A stretch of DNA of 64,000 bases from Enterococcus phoeniculicola ATCC BAA-412 (GCF_000407505.1 NZ_ASWE01000002.1:186001-250000); one strand, 5' to 3'. Positions 26,861-37,300 are shown, numbered from the stretch's first letter. A program made the numbers and translations. The notes: generated by a model from the letters alone, not told the origin.

Positions 26861-28018
26861 ATGAAACCAAAAGTATTTACTGAAAGGCAATTAAATTATG
26901 CCAGAGCAACTCCAGTATTCGATTATCTGACATTACGAGGCGAAAAATTTGAAAGTGTCGGTAGACATTGGCGTCATACGGTTCATGATTCTTTGACTAT
27001 CTCCAAAAAAACGGGTGTAGCAACTTGGCGTTCTCGGTCTGATTGTCACAGTTATAACAATGCGATAAATTTCATTTCAGAATTTTATAATGAACCATAT
27101 GAACAGGTGGTTCAGAGTCTCTTAGAATTTCGGTCTTCAGAGAATATTCAGAGAGTGAAATATGAAACTAAAGATCAACATATACAAAATCTTTTTGATG
27201 CTAAACATCTTAGTAAACTCAATAACTATGATACTAATAAATTGTCTGAACGTGGTCGTAACTATTTACGATCACGTTTTTTGTCTGAAAAAAATATAGA
27301 CAAATTTGCAGCTAAACATCTTATTAGCAGTGATAATCTAGAAAACGTACTATTTAAGATTGGTGATATAAGAAATTATCAGTCTCTTGAGCTAGTGGGA
27401 ATTTCTGTGCAAGGTATACATGCTAAAGAGCTAGTAAAGCGCATAAAAGAAGATTCCAGAGGAAATATGAAATTAACAAGAAAATATTTTAAGGGGTTAG
27501 CTTTAGACAGCAATCCAGAAAGAGGATTTCTTTTTGGATATACAACATCTCAAGATAATCCAATCACCCTTTTTGTGACAGAATCTCCAATAGAATCATT
27601 ATCTTTACTTGAACTAAATAAAAATTTATATGCTGATAGGACGAGATGGTATTTATCAACAGAAGGTCTTAAGGAGCAAATCTTGTGGAGCACTGTAAAG
27701 CAGCTTAAAGAATGTTTTCCTAATGTTACAGGTTTTGACGTTGTTTTAGCCTACAACAATGACGAAAAGGGAAGAGATGCTATTAGAAGAATACACAGCA
27801 CCTACATTGGGTCTGAAAATCTAAAAATGGGGCTATCACTCAAACTGTTAGTACCAGAAGTAGAAAACGGCGACTGGAATGAAGTATTAGAGCTGGCTAA
27901 AACTGGTCAATTAGCGACAAGAAATGAGAAGAAAAATGAAAAGGAAAAAGCAGAAAAAATCTTTTCAAACCAAAAGAATAATAACGTAGAACTACAAGAA
28001 ATGAGGAGCATGGAATGA
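26861..28018 (+). CDS. DUF3991/Toprim-domain protein
   Basis: A 385-residue soluble protein. The N-terminal ~90 residues (YARATPVFDYLTLRGEKFES, then VATWRSRSDCHSYNNAINF) match the DUF3991 type found next to Toprim domains. The Toprim core follows: ITLFVTESPIESLSLLEL with the catalytic-type Glu, and VVLAYNNDEKGRDA with the acidic pair. Such proteins are thought to prime or process transferred single-stranded DNA. AGAGGAAAAGGG precedes ATG 26861, and the stop overlaps the next start. Confidence 0.8.
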   Translation: MKPKVFTERQLNYARATPVFDYLTLRGEKFESVGRHWRHTVHDSLTISKKTGVATWRSRSDCHSYNNAINFISEFYNEPYEQVVQSLLEFRSSENIQRVKYETKDQHIQNLFDAKHLSKLNNYDTNKLSERGRNYLRSRFLSEKNIDKFAAKHLISSDNLENVLFKIGDIRNYQSLELVGISVQGIHAKELVKRIKEDSRGNMKLTRKYFKGLALDSNPERGFLFGYTTSQDNPITLFVTESPIESLSLLELNKNLYADRTRWYLSTEGLKEQILWSTVKQLKECFPNVTGFDVVLAYNNDEKGRDAIRRIHSTYIGSENLKMGLSLKLLVPEVENGDWNEVLELAKTGQLATRNEKKNEKEKAEKIFSNQKNNNVELQEMRSME

Positions 28019-29121
28019 AAGCAGTGAAAATGAAAATATTTCTGTTGCTTAGCATTGGATATATCATACTCATTTTAGTTACTGGTGCGATTTCCTTTGT
28101 GCAGTCTGCTGTTTTAACTAGTTTGCTTTCACATGAAAATACACAGGAAATTGAAACAGGAGAAGGGTTTACTGGCGAATATACTGATGATTTACCTATT
28201 TTTAAAGAAATTAAAGGCCGTAGCCAAATTACAGATGAGGTAGCTCAATTAGCCGTTGGAGTTGGTGTAAAATACAAACTTTTACCAAGTGTTGTTATCT
28301 CGCAATGGGCCTATGAGAGCGAGTGGGGGAAATCTTATACAGCAAAAAATGATAGCAATTTTTTTGGAGTCACTTGGTTTTTGGGTTGCCCTTTTCCTAA
28401 AGGGTCTCCTCGTGGAGTAAATGGTTCTGAGGGTGGTTACTACATGAAATTTGACAATCAAAAACAAAGTTTTAGCTATTATGGCTTTATGCTAGCAACT
28501 CAAACAAACTTTAATGCAGTTGTAGGAAATAAGGACCCAAAACAAAGTTTACTAATTTTGGGTAAAGGTGGTTATGCTGCTGCAGGAATTAGCGTAAATA
28601 GTCCATATTATCTTGATTGTATGTCTATAATTACAAAAAATAAATTGACAGATTACGATGATTTTGCAATCAAACATTGGTCTACTGACAATAATGGTTC
28701 AGCTAATACTGGCAATATAAATTCATTACAAAAAGTTGTTGGACAATCATTAAATGGTGGAGAGTGTTATGGATTGACTGCGTATTACGTTAGTCAGTTG
28801 GGTGGACCTAAATTAATGGGATCAGGAAACTCATTTGCTGAAAGAATAGGCGAGGACTACGATTGGGAGAAGTACGGTTGGAAAGTAATTATGTATCCGA
28901 AAGCCAACGAAATTAAAAAGGGAGATGTCATTAATTGGGAACATGGAGGACAGCTCTCGCCTGGTATATACGGACATACAGGGGTTGTCTCATCGGTTTC
29001 AAACGGGGGAAATCAATTTACTACCTATGAACAAAATGCAGAAAAGGGAAGAATTTGTGCAGAATATTCTCGCACATTTACGATGACGAAAATTAGAAGT
29101 TTGGTTAGGAAGGTGAAGTAA
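28015..29121 (+). CDS. VirB1-like peptidoglycan hydrolase (glucosaminidase plus CHAP)
   Basis: A 368-residue exported protein with an N-terminal membrane helix (residues about 8-32). The first domain (KLLPSVVISQWAYESEWGKS, NNFFGVTW-like) is a glucosaminidase/lysozyme-type fold. The C-terminal CHAP domain has the catalytic Cys in GGECYGLTAYY and His in YGHTGVVSSV. Two wall-cutting domains fit the role of opening the cell wall for the mating channel. It belongs to the coupled transfer gene set. Confidence 0.88.
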   Translation: MKAVKMKIFLLLSIGYIILILVTGAISFVQSAVLTSLLSHENTQEIETGEGFTGEYTDDLPIFKEIKGRSQITDEVAQLAVGVGVKYKLLPSVVISQWAYESEWGKSYTAKNDSNFFGVTWFLGCPFPKGSPRGVNGSEGGYYMKFDNQKQSFSYYGFMLATQTNFNAVVGNKDPKQSLLILGKGGYAAAGISVNSPYYLDCMSIITKNKLTDYDDFAIKHWSTDNNGSANTGNINSLQKVVGQSLNGGECYGLTAYYVSQLGGPKLMGSGNSFAERIGEDYDWEKYGWKVIMYPKANEIKKGDVINWEHGGQLSPGIYGHTGVVSSVSNGGNQFTTYEQNAEKGRICAEYSRTFTMTKIRSLVRKVK

Positions 29122-29122
29122 A

Positions 29123-29629
29123 ATGAATAAGCGAGGAAAACTTCTCTTGTTGAGTTTTATGGGTGTCTTACTTTTGTTTGGTTATGCCGCATATAGGAGA
29201 GCTCATGACTCAACTACTGAAGAGATAGTGAACAATAGTAGTCAAAACAGTAAGAATGATTATTCGGAAGCAAGGGAAACAGTTGAGGCAGTGCAAAATG
29301 ATAAAAACGTTACTGAACTGTTGAAAAAATTTGGACAGAACTGGATAAATTATCAATCAATCTACCAACGTAATCAGTCAGTAAAACAATTGTTAACGGA
29401 AGAATGTATAAAAGAAAATGGAATAGATAGTAATCCAAATGTCGAAGTAACAAGCATTGGACAGTTACTATCTATTAACAAAAACATAGATGATTCAAGG
29501 GAATATGTATTAGCAGGATTGGAGAAAAGCGGAGATAAAGACCAAACTATTTTAATGAAAGTAACTGTAGCTGATGAGGAAGTGAAGATTACTAAATTAA
29601 AGATTTATTATATTATTTCAGGATTTTGA
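29123..29629 (+). CDS. membrane-anchored transfer protein, possible VirB8-like
   Basis: A 168-residue protein with one N-terminal helix (LLLLSFMGVLLLFGYAAY) and an exported domain of about 130 residues ending in alternating beta-type sequence (ILMKVTVADEEVKITKLKIYYI). One helix followed by an NTF2-like domain is the VirB8/TcpC layout; the match is structural guesswork. It starts one base after the hydrolase gene. Confidence 0.6.
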   Translation: MNKRGKLLLLSFMGVLLLFGYAAYRRAHDSTTEEIVNNSSQNSKNDYSEARETVEAVQNDKNVTELLKKFGQNWINYQSIYQRNQSVKQLLTEECIKENGIDSNPNVEVTSIGQLLSINKNIDDSREYVLAGLEKSGDKDQTILMKVTVADEEVKITKLKIYYIISGF

Positions 29630-29651
29630 TGGGAGGGGCTATTAATCGACA

Positions 29652-30500
29652 ATGTCTATTGAAAAAATGAAAAAAAGAGTCGTACCAACAATAAAAAAAA
29701 TCGATCTGAATCGAAAGATAAGATTATTATTTTCTTCGAGTAAATTAGTAATATTTATGGCCATAGTAACATTGTTTTCTCTTATTTTCTTATGGGAATC
29801 TCCATTCATATTTCCAAATCAATCTACAATAAAAAATGATATTGGAACGACTTTAAAGCTTAAAAATCAGGATATTACAGTACTATATGCAACTAAAACT
29901 AAAGCTGCCAACGACCTCAAAATAATTGTTAAGATACAGGATAGTAATGCTATGGATAAAGAATATCAAAGTGTAATTGTGAATATGGACGACGGAAAAA
30001 AGAGAGAAGCACCCTTGGTTCTACTATATGGTAACTATTTCTTAATTCAAACGAAGTTAAAATCAAATTGGAAGCAAGCAGCATTAGCAATTGGAACGGT
30101 GAACAAACCAAAAGAAAACTCGAATAATATGGAAGTTGACTATTTTTTTAGTAGTTCAAAGCTAAGAAATGTGGGCCATTTATCAATAAAAGACTATAGA
30201 TTAATCGCAACTAATTTAGAGAAAGAAGCAGTAGTAAAAAAGATTGGAGTAGTAAAAAACCAAATTAAAAAAAATGAAAAAGAGATAGAGAAAATTGATA
30301 GAAAAATCAATCTCAACCTGACAGACAGTCTTTACCAAACGGATAAACAAAAGGAAGAAACTACTGAAATTAATCAACGCTTAAACACTCAAATTGATTC
30401 TTATCAGAAAAAAAATGAGGAGAAAAAAACATTGATTGCAGAAATGAAAATTCAAGTTTTGAAAGTCAGTGAACATAGAAAGAAGTTAGAAAAAGATTAG
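29652..30500 (+). CDS. membrane-anchored coiled-coil transfer protein
   Basis: A 282-residue protein with a basic N terminus, one membrane helix (LVIFMAIVTLFSLIFLW), an exported beta-rich domain (about 65-185) and a long C-terminal coiled coil (NQIKKNEKEIEKIDRKINL onward). GGGAGGGG lies 11 bases upstream of ATG 29652. It is the last gene before the oriT-like region. Family not recognised. Confidence 0.65.
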   Translation: MSIEKMKKRVVPTIKKIDLNRKIRLLFSSSKLVIFMAIVTLFSLIFLWESPFIFPNQSTIKNDIGTTLKLKNQDITVLYATKTKAANDLKIIVKIQDSNAMDKEYQSVIVNMDDGKKREAPLVLLYGNYFLIQTKLKSNWKQAALAIGTVNKPKENSNNMEVDYFFSSSKLRNVGHLSIKDYRLIATNLEKEAVVKKIGVVKNQIKKNEKEIEKIDRKINLNLTDSLYQTDKQKEETTEINQRLNTQIDSYQKKNEEKKTLIAEMKIQVLKVSEHRKKLEKD

Positions 30501-30513
30501 GAGGAAATTAGGG

Positions 30514-30663
30514 ATGAATTGGGGTGGGAAATTCATGGTTTTGGGGCGAATTTGGGGTGGAAAAGTAGAATTTTTGGTCCTAAGGAAACGCCTTGCACTG
30601 CAAGGCGGGACAGCTTGTCTGTCCCCAGTTTCCCTTATGCTCTTCCTTAACCAGAAACGGTAG
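30514..30663 (+). CDS. 49-aa reading frame overlapping the oriT-like region
   Basis: An AGGAGG site (30499-30504) lies nine bases before ATG 30514. The product begins MNWGGKFMVLGRIWGGKVEF and ends LMLFLNQKR. It covers the G-rich repeats and both oriT hairpins. The site is the best of the neighbourhood, yet the frame may be a by-product of DNA constrained for another purpose. Confidence 0.35.
   Translation: MNWGGKFMVLGRIWGGKVEFLVLRKRLALQGGTACLSPVSLMLFLNQKR
30515..30640. other. candidate origin of transfer (oriT)
   Basis: Two adjacent hairpins with five-base loops are seen: GCCTTG-cactg-CAAGGC (30590-30606) and GGGACAG-cttgt-CTGTCCC (30607-30625). They are preceded by G-rich direct repeats (GAATTGGGGTGGGAAA and GAATTTGGGGTGGAAAA) suited to binding small relaxosome proteins. 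There is no T-run, so these are not terminators. The site lies directly upstream of two small DNA-binding-type genes and the relaxase, the usual oriT position. The nick site is not identified. Confidence 0.65.
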
Positions 30664-30730
30664 AGTAGATGCTAAGAACAAGAAAAGTTAATGAAGAGTA
30701 GAGTCAAAAAAAATTAAGGCAGGTAGTAAG

Positions 30731-30973
30731 ATGGGAGAAGTAAAAATCAGAAAAATAAACGACGGAACAATCGCTATATTAGATACACAAGCAAAAGAAA
30801 AAGGATATGCTAGTAGACAAGAATACCTACAAGATCTGCTTGAAAAGATAGCAAGAGAAGAGTATCAGTTTGAGACAGATGTTAGATACCAGTTTTTAAT
30901 TTCTCAATATAATGAATTGATTGAATGGCTACTAAGTGAAGTGACACTTAATACAGACAAAAAAGAGGTATAA
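30731..30973 (+). CDS. small relaxosome accessory-type protein
   Basis: An 80-residue protein starting MGEVKIRKINDGTIAILDTQ, then AKEKGYASRQEYLQDLLEKI. A short strand followed by two helices is the ribbon-helix-helix plan typical of relaxosome proteins that bind oriT repeats. It lies between the oriT-like site and the relaxase. Start ATG 30731 has GGCAGG upstream. Confidence 0.65.
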   Translation: MGEVKIRKINDGTIAILDTQAKEKGYASRQEYLQDLLEKIAREEYQFETDVRYQFLISQYNELIEWLLSEVTLNTDKKEV

Positions 30974-30978
30974 ATATT

Positions 30979-31335
30979 ATGAATAAAAAAAAGAGCTATT
31001 GGGTTTCTATTGATGTAATTAGTCGAATCAAACGACTATGTGCAGAGGAAAGTTTAACTGAAGGAAAACTGCTTGAAAAAGTATTGGATAACTATGAAGA
31101 AAAAGAAGATATTCAAAAATTAGCAAGTAGACTAGAGACAAAATTACAGATTACAAAGAAAGTCATTTCTGATGTTGAGTCAGATGTGTTGGTAGCGATA
31201 AAAATGCTCAATTCTATTGCAACTTTACAAAATATTTTTACTGTTGTAGAAGAAGGACAGTTATTAAAGGATGCGCGAATGGAACTAAAAAAAGAAAAAA
31301 ATGAAAAAATTATTCAAGCTCTGAATAAAAAATAA
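30979..31335 (+). CDS. MobC/PcfF-type accessory protein candidate
   Basis: A 118-residue protein. The start (KSYWVSIDVISRIKRLCAEE) again fits a ribbon-helix-helix fold and the rest is a helical, coiled-coil-prone region (LETKLQITKKVISDVESDV). It follows the previous small gene by five bases. It likely helps the relaxase bind or nick oriT. A terminator follows. Confidence 0.6.
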   Translation: MNKKKSYWVSIDVISRIKRLCAEESLTEGKLLEKVLDNYEEKEDIQKLASRLETKLQITKKVISDVESDVLVAIKMLNSIATLQNIFTVVEEGQLLKDARMELKKEKNEKIIQALNKK

Positions 31336-31350
31336 ATTAATGGCAAAAAA

Positions 31351-31381
31351 AGAATCTAAGTCACTCATAGATTCTTTTTTT
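31351..31381 (+). terminator. intrinsic terminator before the relaxase gene
   Basis: The perfect stem AGAATCTA / TAGATTCT with a nine-base loop and a T-run stands 18 bases before the relaxase start. Relaxase expression would then depend on read-through, keeping its level low. Confidence 0.88.
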
Positions 31382-31398
31382 GCCGTTTCAAGGAGAAT

Positions 31399-33339
31399 AT
31401 GTTTTTTGTGAGAATTACAGCGGGTATCATACTTTCAACAGCTTTTGTCTTACCAAAAAAATTAGCGTACGTTAATTATATCAATTATATGAATCGTTCA
31501 GAAGCAGTTCGAAATGAAAGCTTTAATAAATACAATTTATTTTCTGAACGAAACATTAATGTTGCTAAAAATACAATAGAAGAGGCAAATGAATCTATGT
31601 TTAAAAATTACAGTGACTACATGGCAAATCCTCAAAAAACGTCTGCTCTTTTTACGAATACTTATGACCGTTTACCTGATAGTGAGATAGACAAAATGAA
31701 AAAGTATTTCGAAGTTGCTCAAGAAAATGGTTCGCCTCTATGGCAACACGTTTTTTCATTTAAAAATGAGTGGCTAGTTAATCATGGATTTATGAATGAA
31801 ATCTCTGAAAAAGTAAACGAAAGTGCTTTGTACGCAGCTGCTCGACTAGCTATGAAAGAACTAGAAAAGAAAGAAAACTTAAATGGGAAATGGATTGGTG
31901 CGATTCACTATAATACAGATAACATTCATGTCCACATTGGTTATGTTGAATCTGTGTCGACACGTAAATTAATTACCGCTGGTCAAGGAAAAAACGTGTT
32001 TGAGCGAAAGGGAAAGTTTCTTAAAAAAAACATAAAATCTACACGCTCAGTATTTGTCAATGAACTTCTGAATATGAATGAGCTTTTACAAGTAACTTCG
32101 GAACAATTCAATAAAATTGTTCAGCAAAGCAAAGAAAATAAAGAGTTTTTTGGAGCTAAGAATTATGGTGACTTGTTTAAAGAATTGTACGAGTCAATGC
32201 CAGAAAATCGTTCGCATTGGAACTATGGATATGCAGAAAAACAAAATTTTAAGAAACAAGTAGATAAAATTACGACACTCTACCTAAATTCAGAGCAATC
32301 TGATGAACTAAAAAGTTTAATAGCAAAATTATTACCACTTTCAAATGAGTACGAAAGTGCTTATGGTAATCCTAAAAATCAACCTACCTATTTAGAAAAC
32401 AAGCTTTATGCGAAAAATGGCTTATATCATAAACTAGGAAATACAATTTTGGAACGTTTGAGAATATATGACAAAGAAATAGCTAAACCTCAAATTAAGT
32501 CTAAATTAGAAAATAGCAAACTAGAAAGAACATATAAGCTAATAAAAGATAGGTCAATAGAGGAAGAGCAAGATTTATTTTTGTCTTCTTTATACGTCAA
32601 TGAACCCAAAGAACAGATTGTAGATGAGTTAGATGAAAACATAAATGATTTGTTTCAAAGTAATCCTAAAATTGATGAAGCTCTAAGAAAAATTTATGCA
32701 AGTTATGAACAAAATGCAACTCGGTACAAGCAAAGAACAGAGCGCATAATTGAAGAAATGAATCAGAAAAGACAAACCGATTTATTTAATGAAAAAAATG
32801 ATAAAAGAGATCCCAACAACTTGGAAAATGAGACTAATCCCAACAGTCAGACCATTAATAAAAACAAGTTAAATTCTAATTCATCTGAAATAAATAATAA
32901 TTTAGCACGTTTTTCTAAAGAAAATCAGCGGAAAATTTTAGAAGCAAACCCTGATGCAACATTAGTTTTTGGTAGTAGACAATGGCGTTTTTGTGGTAGA
33001 ACTGTCAAGAAAGATCAGTTTGATAAACCAATCAATTTGATAGGAGCAGTTCAAGAAAACGACCAACTATACTTTTTCGAATTTGAAGGTTTTGACATCA
33101 GCCAAACAGAACCATATCTACCAAAAATTGATTCAAATATTCTACAAAACTACGTATCTACAGGAAGAGGAATTTCTTATAAAAAAAATAAATATGATGC
33201 TCAACAAAATCAGTTAGAAAATCTAGTGAGGAGTGATTATTATCACTTAAAAAAAATGTTGAGAACAACCACGCAAGATTACTTAAACAGAGAAATTCAC
33301 TATCATGTACAGTTTGAAATGAATGAGTTGATAGACTAA
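31399..33339 (+). CDS. MobP-type relaxase
   Basis: A 646-residue conjugative relaxase that would nick oriT and lead the strand into the recipient. The N-terminal region (GIILSTAFVLPKKLAYVNYI, then YMNRSEAVRNE) matches the MobP2 group. The three-histidine metal site is HYNTDNIHVHIGYVE near residues 169-183. Candidate catalytic tyrosines lie in the N-terminal YVNYINYM block. The C-terminal half is hydrophilic and charged, with a compact last domain (PDATLVFGSRQWRFCGRTVK). AAGGAG is only three bases from ATG 31399; GTG 31408 is a possible alternative start. Confidence 0.85.
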   Translation: MFFVRITAGIILSTAFVLPKKLAYVNYINYMNRSEAVRNESFNKYNLFSERNINVAKNTIEEANESMFKNYSDYMANPQKTSALFTNTYDRLPDSEIDKMKKYFEVAQENGSPLWQHVFSFKNEWLVNHGFMNEISEKVNESALYAAARLAMKELEKKENLNGKWIGAIHYNTDNIHVHIGYVESVSTRKLITAGQGKNVFERKGKFLKKNIKSTRSVFVNELLNMNELLQVTSEQFNKIVQQSKENKEFFGAKNYGDLFKELYESMPENRSHWNYGYAEKQNFKKQVDKITTLYLNSEQSDELKSLIAKLLPLSNEYESAYGNPKNQPTYLENKLYAKNGLYHKLGNTILERLRIYDKEIAKPQIKSKLENSKLERTYKLIKDRSIEEEQDLFLSSLYVNEPKEQIVDELDENINDLFQSNPKIDEALRKIYASYEQNATRYKQRTERIIEEMNQKRQTDLFNEKNDKRDPNNLENETNPNSQTINKNKLNSNSSEINNNLARFSKENQRKILEANPDATLVFGSRQWRFCGRTVKKDQFDKPINLIGAVQENDQLYFFEFEGFDISQTEPYLPKIDSNILQNYVSTGRGISYKKNKYDAQQNQLENLVRSDYYHLKKMLRTTTQDYLNREIHYHVQFEMNELID

Positions 33340-33399
33340 CTTGTTTTATCAAACAAACGGGTGTATAATCCGATTATACACATGTGTGAGGAGATTAGA

Positions 33400-34035
33400 A
33401 TGAGCTATAGAATAAAAAAAATTGGCAATAGTCAAATGTTTTTAGTACCACATAAAATTGGAGCACAACTTATTGAAAAAGATAAGTTACACTTTACCGT
33501 CCAACGACAAAATGATGGTAGATATTTGTTTAGCTCACTAGAAGATATGAACTTGTATGGCAAATCAACTATTTCAATAAAAAAAATAGGACGTAGTTAT
33601 TATTTACGTATACCAAGTGAAATTTTGTATGAAAATTATTCTGACACACAGAATAAGTATCTTTTTGTTGAATTGGATACTTTAAGCAATTATGTATATG
33701 TTCCAATCGAAGATAAATACAATTCTTTTGAAAATGCATACTCGATTGAAAAAGGATCAATTGTAAATTTTCAACAGGGAGATAAGAAATTTCGTGGAGT
33801 TGTTATAAGTGGTCCCAAATACAATTATTTAAAGAATAAATGTGTTATCTGTTTAATTCAAACTCTTGAACTAAATGAAGAAGATTTGCTTAAGACAAAT
33901 TTTGGTATGGTCAACCCAGGGGATTTATTAACAGTTTCTCTTAATAGTCAATTGTCCGTCGTAGGAAAATTATCAGCAACAGAAGTTGCTGTAATTAATT
34001 ATCGTTTATCGGAAATTTTTAATTTAGGGAGGTAA
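33400..34035 (+). CDS. AbrB-AbrB-PemK-like fusion protein
   Basis: A 211-residue protein. Two tandem SpoVT/AbrB-like DNA-binding units open it (YRIKKIGNSQMFLVPHKIGA and SISIKKIGRSYYLRIPSEIL). The C-terminal ~90 residues resemble PemK/MazF (KGSIVNFQQGDKKFRGVVIS, then KYNYLKNKCVICLIQT and VVGKLSATEVAVINYRLSEI). This would be an antitoxin and toxin in one chain, or a regulator built from their folds; key MazF catalytic positions look degraded. ATG 33400 is chosen over GTG 33361 because GAGGAG lies just upstream. Family calls are by eye. Confidence 0.6.
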   Translation: MSYRIKKIGNSQMFLVPHKIGAQLIEKDKLHFTVQRQNDGRYLFSSLEDMNLYGKSTISIKKIGRSYYLRIPSEILYENYSDTQNKYLFVELDTLSNYVYVPIEDKYNSFENAYSIEKGSIVNFQQGDKKFRGVVISGPKYNYLKNKCVICLIQTLELNEEDLLKTNFGMVNPGDLLTVSLNSQLSVVGKLSATEVAVINYRLSEIFNLGR

Positions 34036-34040
34036 AGTAA

Positions 34041-34262
34041 GTGGCTGGATTATTTGTAATTATTTTGTTGCTACTGTTGTTTGCTTTAGTGCTAAAATAT
34101 GGACAATATGTTGTTGCGGGACTTTTAATTCTATGGTTGATCAGTGTCCTTCTTGGAAAATTTTGGTTGCAAATTACAATAATTGCAAGTATATATTTCA
34201 CTTATTTAAGTCTAAAAAAATTCAAACAGTATCAAAATAGTATTCATAAGAAAATTAAATAA
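34041..34262 (+). CDS. small two-helix membrane protein
   Basis: A 73-residue hydrophobic protein (helices about 4-20 and 23-56) with a basic C terminus (SLKKFKQYQNSIHKKIK). GTG 34041 has GGGAGG eight bases upstream within the preceding gene's end. Not recognised. Confidence 0.6.
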   Translation: MAGLFVIILLLLLFALVLKYGQYVVAGLLILWLISVLLGKFWLQITIIASIYFTYLSLKKFKQYQNSIHKKIK

Positions 34263-34307
34263 TTGAAAGAAATGCTTTTACGGTTAACGGTTAAAGGAGT
34301 GAAGCGT

Positions 34308-37300
34308 TTGAATAGAAATACAGTCACAGAGATTTACCAAGCAGGAATAAAAAAAATTGGTTATGATATGGCAACTTGGCAAGATTACTTATCTTTTTCA
34401 AGTCAATTGTATAAATATAGTTTTACTGAATTAGTACAGATTTATGAACAAAATAATCAAGCAACTTATGTTGCAACGGAAGATACATGGAATAAATTAC
34501 AACGATATATTAAAAAGAATAGTAATAGTATTGCTATTGCTAAAATAAACTCGGTAAATGGAATAGTCGAAATACAACCTTATTTTGATATAAAAGAAAC
34601 GGAAGGAAAAATTTTTTCACTACCCAATCAAATGACGACACAAGAAGATGGAAAAAAGATTGTTCAGACTTTTTTTTCAGATTTATTTGTAGCTGAAAAA
34701 GAAGAACTTGATAGGTATGATTTGTTAGAAGATATTATTACTGCAGCTGTAAATAATCTGGTTGACTTGGATGAAACAGATACAATAAGATCTTATCAGC
34801 AGTTTATTCAAGACTCCATTTTGTATACAATAAGTAAAAAATTTGATTGGCTTGATATTCCTGATTATTTGATAGGTGATTTTCCAGTGTTAAGTAGAAA
34901 ACAACTTGAAATTATTGGTCAGGTTAGCAATAAAGTGTCAACTTCCGCTATAAAAAAGATATATTCAATAAAAAAAGACTTAGAAGAGGAGAAAAAGGAG
35001 GAAAAAGAGAATGCAGATGAGAGAATTAAGAGTCTCAAACAATCCGAAGGACAATCTGCCATTACAAGATTACGGGAAAATGGCGATGAAGTATCTGGAA
35101 GAACACAACCAACTACTAGTCCAACAACTCTTGATGGAAGGAGAGTTGATGAAGTATCTACACGAAAAAGAGAATTGGGCAATAGAGACCGAAGAAACGC
35201 TGCAAAGGAAAGCGTTGAAAGACAATCCATACAAATCGAACAACCCATTAAAAAGAGAACAACATCTACAAGTGATCTTGTCTCAAGTCAAAGAGATAGT
35301 GACGCAACAACTAATCCTGTCACTACCAATCAACAACTTGCTCAACAAAAACAATTTATTCAACTAACAGATAAATTGAAGAAAGAAGAAGTAGAGGATG
35401 AAAATCCCACTTCTTCTTTTTTTGCGGAAAATGGTTCTGTAGTTTTGGATGTAAATAAAGAAATTCTAACAAATGGCTATTATCAGCAATTAGATGGTAC
35501 ATTACCTAAAAACTCACTTTTTCGGTTTCGCTGGTTCGAGGGCTCTAACAAAATATGGCTTGATAATGGATTTGCTAAATTACAAAATGACTCTGCTGGC
35601 TATGTTGGTTTTTCAGATTTTTATACAATTGAAGAAAATGCTAGCTTGAATACTCTTGTTAAGCTTAAAGGTTCAATAATTGAAACGAGTAATATTTCTG
35701 TGTTATATGAAACGTTAAAAAGAGTGCACGACCCTGAAATTAACAGTTTTTCTCTAGAAAAGGAATTATTTTTAGGAACAAAAAAAAGACTCAAACAGAA
35801 TAAATTAGCAGCGAGTGGCTCTATATCTTTTAAATCATTATTGTGGTATAGATACTATTTGGACTACTTAAACAATCCAGATAAATTAGCTGGGACTTAT
35901 TTGACTATTTTTCAGCCCAAAAAAAATGAGTATCTACACTATGCAGTATTAGATTTTGTAGAAGACAATGTCACTTTATTCTATTTCTCTAACAATTTCC
36001 ATCAAAGACAGGAACACGGTGATAAAACAGATACTATTACTAATAAAGGAACTAAACTTGAAAGATTATTTGTACTAACGGAACAAAGTGAACAAGAAGA
36101 ACTTTTTTCTTTTCAACAGTTCAGTGTTATTAGTGTTCATAATATTGATTTATTTAAGAAATTTATTTCTGATTCATCAAAAGAATCCGACCACTTACAA
36201 TTTGAAAAAGAGATATTAAATGTTACTAAGAACCATGTTTCACATAGCAATGGTCAATCGTTAAACAATATAGAACTTCAAGAATTTAAAGAGCATCTAA
36301 CCGAACTAGAAAATCGAGAATTTCTAGAACTAGATGGAGAAAAAAATGAACAAAATAGTATTCTAAAAGAAAATACTACAGAAGAAAAAATAAATGAAGA
36401 AACTGAATTTATTTTAGGTGATGAGTTAGAAGTAAAGGAAAGGCCTGTAAAAAAAAATAAACAGGAAATCGCAGTGTATAATGCTACAGAACAAGAGCAG
36501 TTAGAACTATTTGACTTTGATAAAGAGTCGAGTAGTGGAACGGACTACGATTCAGAATTTGCTTTTATTCCTAAAAATAAACCAACTAAAATAGAAATCA
36601 GTACACCGAAGAATTATTTTCCATCGGAACAAATCACTTATGCAGATACAAAAAGAGAAAAAATTAATGATAATCTAGAAGCATTATCTATCATAGAAGA
36701 ATTGGAACTAGTTGAATCTAAAGATCTTAAAGAAAATTTGACAAGAGAAAAACAAAAAAAATTGGCAAAATATTCGGGTTGGGGAGGGTTAGCAGACATC
36801 TTTGATGAGCAAAACAATTCTTGGCAGGAGGAGCGAAGTAGATTAAAAGAGCTTGCAGGTACTAGTTATAATGATATGAGAGCAACTGTTTTAACAGCGT
36901 ATTATACACCAGCAAATATAATTGAAGAAATGTATTGGTTTGCTGAACATTTTGGTAATCTTAGTCATGCCAACATTTTAGATCCAGCAATGGGAACAGG
37001 AAATTTTTTTCAGCGTATACCTTCTGCGATGCGTGGAGCAAATCTTACTGGAATTGAAATTGATGAGACATCAGCTGAAATTGCTAAATATTTATATCCA
37101 CAAGTAAATATTTTTGTCACTGGATATGAAAATGTCACGTTACCAAAACAAGACCTCATCATAGGAAATATTCCGTTTAATAATATAAAAGTGTTAGATA
37201 AAAAATACGATAAGTATAATTTTGTTATACACGATTATTTTTTGGCAAAATCCGTAGATCATCTTAATCCTAGAGGGCTGATTTTTTTTATTACCTCTGC

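Noticed and set aside
30590-30625. Paired terminators upstream of the relaxase region
   Set aside because: Neither hairpin is followed by a T-run, and the position with G-rich repeats fits oriT better.
35011-35367. 118-codon alternative frame inside the giant fusion gene
   Set aside because: It is a +1 shadow frame of a low-complexity linker, with no independent function pattern.
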